A stretch of 13,172 bases of DNA, from the NCBI GenBank assembly GCA_020850915.1, contig JADZDV010000171.1:1-13172 (forward strand), in the 5' to 3' direction. How positions within the stretch are numbered: position 1 is the stretch's first letter; the number at the start of each line of letters is the position of its first letter. Below the pieces are notes generated by a model that worked only from the letters and a program-made list of their open reading frames with translations, had not been told where the DNA came from and made no database searches. Shown piece after piece: positions 7,447 through 12,930 of this stretch. The position numbers were made by a program, and so were the translations under genes. Source of the DNA: Chloroflexota bacterium. Lineage in GTDB: Bacteria > Chloroflexota > UBA6077 > JADZDV01.

Positions 7447-7465
7447 CAGGCCGCCGGGCGGCCTG
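7447..7465. promoter_or_regulatory. Perfect 19-base odd palindrome upstream of the RidA unit, possible operator
   Basis: CAGGCCGCC (7447-7455) and GGCGGCCTG (7457-7465) are perfect complements about a single G. A one-base centre suits a dimeric DNA-binding protein better than an RNA hairpin. It lies 36 bases before the TACACT element of the RidA operon, a position suitable for an activator or repressor. GC-rich composition makes chance palindromes more likely, so confidence is modest. Confidence 0.35.
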
Positions 7466-7501
7466 CACGGCCCCTTCCTTTCCCTCACCAGCCAGAGCCG
7501 G

Positions 7502-7507
7502 TACACT
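7502..7507 (+). promoter_or_regulatory. Candidate -10 element of the RidA-SDR-flavoprotein operon
   Basis: TACACT, preceded by CCGG, matches the core of the TACACT elements ahead of the LDH2-family and enolase-superfamily genes. It would give a leader of about 80 bases before the RidA ATG. No clear -35 box is seen. Confidence 0.35.
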
Positions 7508-7594
7508 GGTTGACCGGTGGCGCTCCTCCGGGGACCAGACGTCCGCGCTGCTGGCGCCCCGGGAGCTTCCGTACGTCGATCCAGGAGGAATGTG

Positions 7595-7984
7595 ATGGCC
7601 AGAGAGCAGCTCGTCGCCGCCGGCGCGGCTCCGCCAGCGGGACCGTTCTCGGCAGGGATCAAGTCCGGCCAATCTGTCTTTGTCGCGGGACAGGTCCCGA
7701 TCGATGCCCAGGGCAAGACGGTCGCCATCGGGGATATTCGCGGCCAGACACGCCAGGTCCTGCGAAACATGCAGGCCGTGCTCGAGGCCGGCGGCGCGAC
7801 GTTCGACGACGTGGTCAAGGTCACCGTCTTCATGACAGACGTCTCCCAGATGGCCGGCGTCCAGGAGGTCCGCCAGGAGTTCTTCAAGGCGCCGCATCCC
7901 GCCTCGACCATGGTCCAGGTCAGCCAGCTCATCAGCCCGGATTGGCTGCTCGAGATCGAAGCCATCGCCGTGATAGATCGTTAG
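7595..7984 (+). CDS. RidA family protein lacking the catalytic arginine
   Basis: The 129-residue protein is a YjgF/YER057c/UK114 (Rid) family member, which forms trimers with active sites between subunits. Signatures are GPFSAGIKSGQSVFVAGQVP (about 16-35), DDVVKVTVFMTDV (about 71-83) and the C-terminal VQVSQLISPDWLLEIEAIAV. In imine/enamine deaminases of the RidA subfamily an Arg (Arg105 in E. coli, in PARS) binds the substrate carboxylate. Here the aligned motif is PAST, with Ser104 in that place, so classical 2-iminoacid deaminase activity is doubtful. The Glu of LEIEAIA is kept. ATG at 7595 has AGGAGG 6 bases upstream. It is first in an apparent operon, 29 bases from the SDR gene, so it may act on an unstable product of those oxidoreductases. 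Confidence 0.88.
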   Translation: MAREQLVAAGAAPPAGPFSAGIKSGQSVFVAGQVPIDAQGKTVAIGDIRGQTRQVLRNMQAVLEAGGATFDDVVKVTVFMTDVSQMAGVQEVRQEFFKAPHPASTMVQVSQLISPDWLLEIEAIAVIDR

Positions 7985-8013
7985 GCAGCACGCACACAGC
8001 TTGGAGTCAATGA

Positions 8014-8775
8014 ATGACAGCTCAGCGGTTTGAAGGTCGGGTAGCGCTCATCACAGGGGCCGCCGCCGGGATCGGGGCGGCGGCGGCTCGTCGCCTGGCC
8101 GCTGACGGTGCGGGCGTCGCCATCGCGGACCTGAACGGACCGGACGTTCGCCAGGTGGCCGAGGACCTGGCCGCGGCCGGGTACGCGGCCCTTGCGCTCC
8201 AGGGAGACGTCACGAACGGAGCGGACGTCGACCGCATGGTGGCCGACACTGTTGAGCGGTTCGGTCGACTGGACATGCTGGCAAACGTGGCTGGCGGGTT
8301 CTCCTCACAGCGAACCGTCCAGACGACGTCCGAGGAGCAGTGGACGAAAGGCCTGGCGCTGAACGTGACGAGCACCTTCCTCTGCTCGAAGGCCGCCGCG
8401 CCGCACCTGATCGCTTCAGGCAACGGCCGCATCGTCAACATCGCCTCTGAGGTGGCCCGTATGCAGGTCCACTTCACCGCGCCAGAGTACGTTGCGGGTA
8501 AGGCGGCCGTGATCGCGCTGACCCGCTATCTGGCCAAAGAGCTTGGTCCTCACAACGTCACGGTCAACACCATTGCGCCCGGTCCCGTCTGGTCGCCCCG
8601 GACCCGGAAGGTGTGGGGGCCTGAGCTCGTCGCCGCGATGGAGAAGGACACCGTGCTGGGCCACATTGCCGAGCCGGAGGAGATCGCTGACGTGATCGCA
8701 TTCCTCGCCTCAGATGACGCGCGGCACATCACGGGCGCCACGATCGACGTCAACGGCGGTCACGCGCTGGTCTGA
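8014..8775 (+). CDS. SDR family oxidoreductase
   Basis: This is a classical short-chain dehydrogenase/reductase of 253 residues. It has the cofactor motif TGAAAGIG (14-21), Asp39 at the end of strand 2 (favouring NAD(H) over NADP(H)), the NVAG motif (91-94, a variant of NNAG), Asn117, Ser145, and YVAGK (Tyr159, Lys163), so the catalytic tetrad is complete. The C-terminus ITGATIDVNGGHALV matches the usual SDR ending. ATG at 8014 has GGAG 7 bases upstream. It sits 29 bases after the RidA gene and 25 bases before the start of the flavoprotein, so the three are probably cotranscribed. Likely oxidises or reduces an alcohol or keto group of a sugar-derived acid; the specific substrate is unknown. 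Confidence 0.9.
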   Translation: MTAQRFEGRVALITGAAAGIGAAAARRLAADGAGVAIADLNGPDVRQVAEDLAAAGYAALALQGDVTNGADVDRMVADTVERFGRLDMLANVAGGFSSQRTVQTTSEEQWTKGLALNVTSTFLCSKAAAPHLIASGNGRIVNIASEVARMQVHFTAPEYVAGKAAVIALTRYLAKELGPHNVTVNTIAPGPVWSPRTRKVWGPELVAAMEKDTVLGHIAEPEEIADVIAFLASDDARHITGATIDVNGGHALV

Positions 8776-8785
8776 GCCGGCGATC

Positions 8786-8794
8786 GGGGAGGAG
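8786..8794 (+). promoter_or_regulatory. Ribosome binding site supporting a CTG start
   Basis: GGGGAGGAG ends 6 bases before CTG at 8801. The frame upstream of CTG is closed by TGA at 8795-8797, so this strong site can only serve CTG 8801 or, out of frame, the overlapping GTG at 8794. It decides the start of the flavoprotein. Confidence 0.7.
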
Positions 8795-8800
8795 TGAGCC

Positions 8801-10528
8801 CTGGCCGCGGAGCTAACGGCCGATGTCCTGGTTATCGGGTCTGGCGCAGCGGGACTCACCTGTGCCGTAGCGGCGCGCCAGCGCGGTGCGCGCGTCATCG
8901 TGGCTGCCAGGGGCTCGATCGGACGCGGCGGCAGTACGGCGAAGGCCGGCGGCATCGTCAACGCGGCGCTCGCAATAGCCGATCCAACCGACGGTCCGGA
9001 GGAGCACGTCCGGGACACCGTGGCCGCCGGCCGCTTCCTGAGCGAGGAGCGTCAGAGCTGGGCGATGGCGGAGGGGATCATCCGTGAGCTGCCGCGACTG
9101 CTCCACTGCGGCGTGGCGTTCGTTCGCGGCGATGACGGCCGGCTGGTCCAAACACGCCAGGCGGGACATCGCCACCCCCGCACGCTGGTGCTGGTCAACA
9201 ACCGCGGGCTGGACCTGGCTGACCCGCTCGTCAGGACCGCGCGGTCGCTGGAGATCGACTATCTCGGCGGACAGACGGCGGTCGAGATCCTGGTAGACCG
9301 CGGCGAGGCCGCCGGCGCCGCGTTCCTGGAGCCCCGCGGCGGGGAGGTCACGGTCGTCCAGGCAAAGACCGTCGTTCTGGCGACCGGCGGCGCCGGCCTC
9401 CTCTACGAATCGACGGGCATTCCCCCCCTCACACCGGGCGACGGGTACGCGCTCGCTCTCCAGGCGGGCTGCACGCTGATCGACCTAGAGTTCGTGCAGT
9501 TCTACCCGATCTCCCTGGCCGAGCCGGAACTCCCGCCCGGCCACGTGCCGTACGACTACGTCCTCAATCGGGGCGCCGTGCTGCGCAACTCGCTCGGCGA
9601 GAACGTCGTTTCCAAGCACGGCCTACCGGAGCCGTCGATGATCACCCGAGCCATGCTGTCCGGCGCCATCGGGCGCGAGATCGCCGCTGGCAACACCGTG
9701 GGCGGGTGCGTCCTGCTGGACTGCACGCGGTTCGAACCGGATTTCAACGACCCGTTCTTCTCACGCCACCGGCTGGCCGGGTTGATCCAGCGCGCGCGCG
9801 CCGAGGGGTGCGACATGCTTGCTCGGCCCCTGAGAGTCAGGCCGATGGTCCACCACTTTATGGGGGGTGTGCGGGTGGGCCTCCACGGTGAGACCGACCT
9901 GCCGGGCCTGCTCGCCTGCGGCGAAGTCGCCGGCGGCACACACGGGGCCAACCGGTTGGCTGCCAACGCCTTCACGGAAGCGATCTCCTCGGGCTTTCGC
10001 GCGGGCGAGCACGCGGCCGACCGCGGCTCATTGGCCACGCCGCGCGATCTCTCCGCACAGCGCGAAAGGATCGTGGACCATCTGCGCGAGCGGCTCGAGC
10101 GGAAAGCGGACGCGCGGGTGGACGATGTCGTGCGCGAGCTTCGGCGGGTCATGGCCACCGGCGCCGGCGCCTGCCGCGACGAGCGCAGCCTGCGCGGGGC
10201 TCTGGGCGGACTCGACGGACTCGCCCAATCCGCCGCCACCGCCGAGGCGCGGGACTTCTCGGAGCGGGGTACAGCCCCCAACCTGCCAGGCCTGGTGGAG
10301 GTGGCGCGGCGGATCGTCGCCGCGGCGCTAGCGCGCCAGGAGTCGAGGGGAGCACACGCGCGGTCCGACTTCGTTGGGGAAGACGACCGCTTCCTCCATC
10401 ACTTCGGCCACCACGCAGCGAGCAGGGAGCCGTTCGTGGTACCGGTCGCCCGGAGCGGTCTGACCTGGCCGGCCGCGGACGCTGCTCAGCCGCCGCCGAT
10501 GGCCGGCGTGACGACCGATTCGGAGTAG
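8801..10528 (+). CDS. FAD-dependent oxidoreductase, succinate dehydrogenase/fumarate reductase/L-aspartate oxidase flavoprotein family
   Basis: With a CTG start the protein has 575 residues. It begins with the FAD-binding motif DVLVIGSGAAGL (about 8-19), followed by GGSTAKAGGI (43-52), ATGGAG (about 194-199), GDGYALA (213-219), EFVQFYP (230-236), VHHFMGG (about 350-356) and GEVAGGTHGANRLAANAFTEA (374-394), the family's ordered signatures. Arg283 in ITRAM aligns with the catalytic Arg of the GRD motif in SdhA, although the following Asp is Ala. The first conventional start codon in frame, GTG at 8900, would remove the whole GxGxxG motif, so CTG at 8801, 6 bases after GGGGAGGAG, is preferred. 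It is third in the RidA-SDR operon. No SdhB or SdhC partner is adjacent, so it is probably soluble, acting on an unsaturated or keto acid rather than as complex II. Confidence 0.85.
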   Translation: MAAELTADVLVIGSGAAGLTCAVAARQRGARVIVAARGSIGRGGSTAKAGGIVNAALAIADPTDGPEEHVRDTVAAGRFLSEERQSWAMAEGIIRELPRLLHCGVAFVRGDDGRLVQTRQAGHRHPRTLVLVNNRGLDLADPLVRTARSLEIDYLGGQTAVEILVDRGEAAGAAFLEPRGGEVTVVQAKTVVLATGGAGLLYESTGIPPLTPGDGYALALQAGCTLIDLEFVQFYPISLAEPELPPGHVPYDYVLNRGAVLRNSLGENVVSKHGLPEPSMITRAMLSGAIGREIAAGNTVGGCVLLDCTRFEPDFNDPFFSRHRLAGLIQRARAEGCDMLARPLRVRPMVHHFMGGVRVGLHGETDLPGLLACGEVAGGTHGANRLAANAFTEAISSGFRAGEHAADRGSLATPRDLSAQRERIVDHLRERLERKADARVDDVVRELRRVMATGAGACRDERSLRGALGGLDGLAQSAATAEARDFSERGTAPNLPGLVEVARRIVAAALARQESRGAHARSDFVGEDDRFLHHFGHHAASREPFVVPVARSGLTWPAADAAQPPPMAGVTTDSE

Positions 10529-10540
10529 CCCCGACCCCAC

Positions 10541-10549
10541 GGCTACACT
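10541..10549 (+). promoter_or_regulatory. Candidate -10 element just after the flavoprotein
   Basis: GGCTACACT lies 13 bases beyond the flavoprotein stop codon and resembles the other TACACT elements. No gene follows closely; the next start is at 10871. It could drive a long-leader transcript of the enolase-superfamily gene or a small RNA. Confidence 0.25.
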
Positions 10550-10656
10550 CGCTCGTGCAGCGCATCCATGCCTATCGGTGCGTGACAGACAATGAGCGCG
10601 TCGAGGTCCGAAGGGCAGCCGACCGGCCCGGAGCGCACCGCGCCGCTCGCCAGTGT

Positions 10657-10673
10657 CCGCGTCCAGGACGCGG
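10657..10673. promoter_or_regulatory. Odd palindrome upstream of the enolase-superfamily gene, possible operator
   Basis: CCGCGTCC (10657-10664) and GGACGCGG (10666-10673) are perfect complements around a single A; partial symmetry extends several bases further out on both sides. It lies about 95 bases before the TTTGCTACACT promoter of the gene at 10871. It has the same single-base-centre design as the palindrome at 7447-7465, though the sequence differs. Confidence 0.3.
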
Positions 10674-10768
10674 GCACCGGCTTCACAGGCCCGCTTGGCG
10701 GCGCGGCTCGCGCGGCTGAAGGAGGATGGCGTAACTGGCCGGCGCGATCGGGCGTGCCCGGGCAGCCC

Positions 10769-10779
10769 TTTGCTACACT
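10769..10779 (+). promoter_or_regulatory. Extended -10 promoter of the enolase-superfamily gene
   Basis: TTTGCTACACT is identical over 11 bases to the promoter element ahead of the LDH2-family gene at 5921-5931. TGC followed by TACACT is an extended -10 arrangement. The predicted leader before GTG at 10871 is about 85 bases. Confidence 0.5.
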
Positions 10780-10870
10780 GCCGGACCACGAGCAGCGCCG
10801 CCGAAACGACCCGCCAAGCTGCCATGCACCCCGGTCCGATCCGCCGGCCCCGAGAGGCGAGGAGCGCAAC

Positions 10871-11950
10871 GTGAAGATCACCGACGTCAGGACAACCGTT
10901 CTGGCGGTGCCGAACCGCCCGCCAAAGGACACCTATTACCCGACCAACCACTACGTCATCACCCGCATACTGACCGACGAGGGCCTGGAGGGGCTCGGCT
11001 ACACCATGCTCGTCGGCGGATCGGGCTCGCGTTCCGTGCGGACCTACCTTGAAGAGAGCATCATCCCCGCCGTCATCGGCGAGGACCCAGCGTTCATCGG
11101 CTGCATCTGGGACCAACTCTACCGCAACGACCGCGGCATCCGGAAGCCTGGCATCCCGCTGTACGGCATCAGCGCGATCGACATCGGTCTCTGGGACCTG
11201 CTCGGCAAGGCGACCGGCAAGCCGCTCTACCAGCTCCTCGGCGCCACGCGCCCGAACATCCCCGTCTACGGCGGCGGCGGCTACATCTCCTATTCTGTCA
11301 AGCAGCTCGTCGAAGAGGCGGAGGGCACTCTGGCCCTCGGCGCGAAGTATTACAAGATGAAGATCGGCGTGCCCAACCTCCGTGAGAACGTCGATCGCGT
11401 CGCGGCGGTCCGGAAGGCGATTGGCGACGACATCGGTCTGCTGGTGGATGCCAACCAGCGCTGGGATGCCCAGACCAGCATCATGGTCGGTCACTGGCTG
11501 GAGCCGTACGGCCTGTTCTGGTTCGAGGAGCCGGCCCTCGCCGACGACGTCGAGGCGATCGCCCAGGTCGCCCACAACATCGCCATCCCAGTGGCCACCG
11601 GCGAGAACGAATACACCCGCTTCGGTTTCCGGAACCTCATCGAGCGACGGGCAGCTCGTTACTTGAACCCGGACCCGCAGCGCACCGGCGGGATCAGCGA
11701 GCTGCTGATGATTGCCCACCTCGCGGCCGCCTATGACGTCAAGATCGCCCCGCACCTGACGCCCGAGCTTTCGGTCCATGTCCTGTGCGCGATCCCGAAC
11801 GGCGTGCTCATCGAGTGGTCGATGGGCGCCGAACCGGAGATCTGGGAAGAGCCGCCGACTGTCGTGGACGGCCTGATCTCACCGCCCGACCGTCCGGGAC
11901 ACGGTATGACCTTCCGCCGGGAGGCGTTAAGGCGCTACGCGCTCGACTGA
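10871..11950 (+). CDS. Mandelate racemase/muconate lactonizing family protein (enolase superfamily), probable acid-sugar dehydratase
   Basis: This is a 359-residue enolase-superfamily enzyme. The mandelate-racemase subgroup residues are all present: the base pair KMK (Lys162, Lys164), metal ligands Asp193 in LVDAN, Glu219 or Glu220 in FEEP and Glu245 in TGENEY, then Asp268 in NPDPQ with His295 in APHL (the Asp-His dyad), and Glu315 in IEW. Having both the KxK and His-Asp bases is typical of the mandelate-racemase subgroup, which includes many acid-sugar dehydratases. GTG at 10871 has AGGAG 6 bases upstream and the family N-terminus begins there (MKITDVRTTVLAVPN), so the open frame upstream to 10592 is not included. 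Likely substrate is a sugar acid, giving a 2-keto-3-deoxy acid; which one is not determinable. It is monocistronic with its own promoter and a terminator-like hairpin. Confidence 0.9.
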   Translation: MKITDVRTTVLAVPNRPPKDTYYPTNHYVITRILTDEGLEGLGYTMLVGGSGSRSVRTYLEESIIPAVIGEDPAFIGCIWDQLYRNDRGIRKPGIPLYGISAIDIGLWDLLGKATGKPLYQLLGATRPNIPVYGGGGYISYSVKQLVEEAEGTLALGAKYYKMKIGVPNLRENVDRVAAVRKAIGDDIGLLVDANQRWDAQTSIMVGHWLEPYGLFWFEEPALADDVEAIAQVAHNIAIPVATGENEYTRFGFRNLIERRAARYLNPDPQRTGGISELLMIAHLAAAYDVKIAPHLTPELSVHVLCAIPNGVLIEWSMGAEPEIWEEPPTVVDGLISPPDRPGHGMTFRREALRRYALD

Positions 11951-11966
11951 GCCTCCTCCGTCTGGA

Positions 11967-11984
11967 AGGCTCGGCCGCGAGCCT
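11967..11984 (+). terminator. Hairpin 16 bases after the enolase-superfamily gene
   Basis: AGGCTCG (11967-11973) and CGAGCCT (11978-11984) pair perfectly around GCCG. Position immediately after the stop codon suggests a terminator, but no T-run follows. Confidence 0.45.
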
Positions 11985-12233
11985 CAGCACAGACCAAGAA
12001 GGAGCGGCGAACGTTCCGCTCATCGCGTACGACCGCGCTGCGAACGACGGCACGGTGAGCGGCTCCATCGCGGCGACGAAGGCCGCGGGTCGGTCCGGGC
12101 CGCCATACTGGGCGCGCTCGTGACCAGCTCGATCTCCAACAGCATGGACTGCTGACTGTGCCGGCATCGTTACGCTCCATGATCGCCGGCGCGATAGTGC
12201 TGGCGGCCGTTACCTGCGACGCCCTCTCTCGGC

Positions 12234-12249
12234 GCGGACCGCGGTCCGC
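12234..12249 (-). terminator. Perfect 16-base palindrome behind the OsmC gene
   Basis: GCGGACCGCGGTCCGC is fully self-complementary. It lies 37 bases beyond the TAG that ends the read-through OsmC frame, so a termination or 3' end role is possible. As RNA the loop would need to open the central bases. No T-run follows on the minus strand. Confidence 0.3.
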
Positions 12250-12286
12250 CGGTCGAGCGTGGAGGGAACGACCGCCTGACCGGCTG

Positions 12287-12706
12287 CTACGCCCGCGTCT
12301 GGATTTCGACGCTCACCTGGGTCGCCACGGCGACCGCGCGGTAGAGCGGTCAACGGCTCTGATAACCGTTGACCAGCGCTCTCGCCTGCTCCTCGCTGGG
12401 GCCTTCGAGCTCGAAACGCAGCGTAATGCTATGAAAGGTGTTCGTGCTCTCGAGCTTGCGGGTGCTCTCGATGGCGCAGATGGCACTGCGCAGCGGTACG
12501 TTCTGCTCCTCTGCGATCAGCTCGACCTGGTGCACGCCGCACGACGAGATCCCAGAGAGGAACACCTCCACCGGCCCGGGCGCTTCGCCAGGCCCGTGAG
12601 ACGAGTCCACGATCCAGTGCTGGTCGCGCGCTGTGTTGAGCGTGCGCATGACGACGGTGCTGGTGTACGACCGCACCGCGTCGATCTTGAATTCCTCGCC
12701 CGGCAT
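12287..12706 (-). CDS. OsmC family protein, probable selenoprotein with in-frame UGA as selenocysteine
   Basis: The frame starts at ATG 12706, 7 bases after AAGGAGG, and reads 118 residues to TGA at 12350-12352, then 20 more to TAG at 12287-12289, giving 139 residues if TGA is read as selenocysteine. This matches the usual OsmC/Ohr length. The first half has VEVFLSGISSCGVHQVELIAEEQ, with Glu47 and Cys56 placed like the Glu and peroxidatic Cys of Ohr/OsmC. The family's second Cys, in a Cys-Pro motif, falls exactly on the TGA (residue 119), which is followed by PLYRAVAVATQVSVEIQTRA, a good OsmC C-terminus. Spacing of 63 residues between Cys56 and position 119 matches the family's catalytic pair. 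A SECIS-like hairpin follows the TGA. The protein would reduce organic hydroperoxides or act in a related thiol-redox role. Alternatives are a nonsense mutation or a sequencing error; selenocysteine genes (selA, selB, selC, selD) are not in this window. Confidence 0.75.
12310..12348 (-). promoter_or_regulatory. Candidate bacterial SECIS element in the OsmC gene
   Basis: Read on the minus strand, one base after the TGA the RNA can fold as a lower stem CGCUC/GAGCG, a bulged U, ACC/GGU, a small internal loop, then a 6-base-pair upper stem GGUCGC/GCGACC capped by CGUG. The apical loop starts 20 bases after the UGA and has G at its second position followed by U, like the GU of the E. coli fdhF SECIS loop. 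Bacterial SECIS elements are known to lie within the coding region directly after UGA with the loop about 16-37 bases away. All these constraints are met by inspection; no folding energy was computed. Confidence 0.7.
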
Positions 12707-12713
12707 CGCTCCG

Positions 12714-12720
12714 CCTCCTT
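12714..12720 (-). promoter_or_regulatory. Ribosome binding site of the OsmC gene
   Basis: On the minus strand this reads AAGGAGG, 7 bases before ATG 12706. It fixes the start at 12706 although the frame is open to 12799. A GGCATAGT sequence on the minus strand (12766-12773), overlapping a CCAGATCTGG palindrome (12772-12781), might serve as the promoter -10 region. Confidence 0.7.
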
Positions 12721-12930
12721 CTCTGGCCGGGGCGGCAGCGCTCCGCCGCGCCGGCCACGCCCTGACTATGCCAGATCTGGGGCGCTCCCGCGCAGACACC
12801 CCCGGCCAGTGCGTGGCGCAGCTCCAGTGGCGGGCTCGCCGCGTAGCGGCTTGCCACGCGGCCCGAGAACGGACCTATCTGACCTGGGGGACCGGGCCAC
12901 CGACGACGACGTGATCGCCGAATTGTCGGG

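Larger units (their letters stand above)
7294..7594. other. 301-base intergenic region ahead of the RidA-SDR-flavoprotein unit
   Basis: No gene is supported here. It contains the weak inverted repeat at 7310-7338, a perfect odd palindrome at 7447-7465, a -10-like TACACT at 7502-7507, and copies of the nonamer CCAGACGTC at 7535-7543 (plus) and 7370-7378 (minus). The leader of about 80 bases ahead of RidA also has CTCCGGGG (7525-7532) and CCCCGGGAG (7557-7565), which could pair imperfectly. Confidence 0.5.
10529..10870. other. 342-base intergenic region ahead of the enolase-superfamily gene
   Basis: No supported gene. It holds two TACACT elements (10544-10549 and 10774-10779) and an odd palindrome at 10657-10673. 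The enolase frame stays open upstream to 10592, but that extension is Gly/Ala/Arg/Pro-rich and outside the family domain. A minus-strand frame ending at 10543 is weakly protein-like near its end but has no clear start. Confidence 0.5.
11951..12286. other. 336-base intergenic region between convergent genes
   Basis: No gene is supported. It holds the hairpin at 11967-11984, an imperfect inverted repeat GAGCGG/CCGCTC at 12002-12007 and 12016-12021, and a 16-base palindrome at 12234-12249 near the OsmC end. Confidence 0.5.

Noticed and set aside
10543..10800. Possible minus-strand gene fragment ending in CHAPIGMDALHERV
   Set aside because: The end looks mildly protein-like, but there is no clear start, ribosome site or recognisable family, and it would need a frame change to look coherent.
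10592..10870. N-terminal extension of the enolase-superfamily protein from ATG 10592
   Set aside because: The family domain begins at GTG 10871, which has its own AGGAG; the extension is compositionally biased and the probable promoter at 10769-10779 lies inside it.
10328..11779. Minus-strand open frame of 483 codons over the flavoprotein end and enolase gene
   Set aside because: It overlaps two genes with complete catalytic motifs and has no ribosome site or recognisable domain.
12350..12706. OsmC as a simple truncated 118-residue protein
   Set aside because: The frame after TGA continues with the family's C-terminal sequence to a TAG at the normal length, and a SECIS-like hairpin follows, so truncation alone does not explain the conservation of the downstream codons.
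12716..12930. Read-through beyond the TGA of the partial glycoside hydrolase at 12931
   Set aside because: The codons beyond the stop do not resemble any glycosidase tail; it looks like an ordinary stop.
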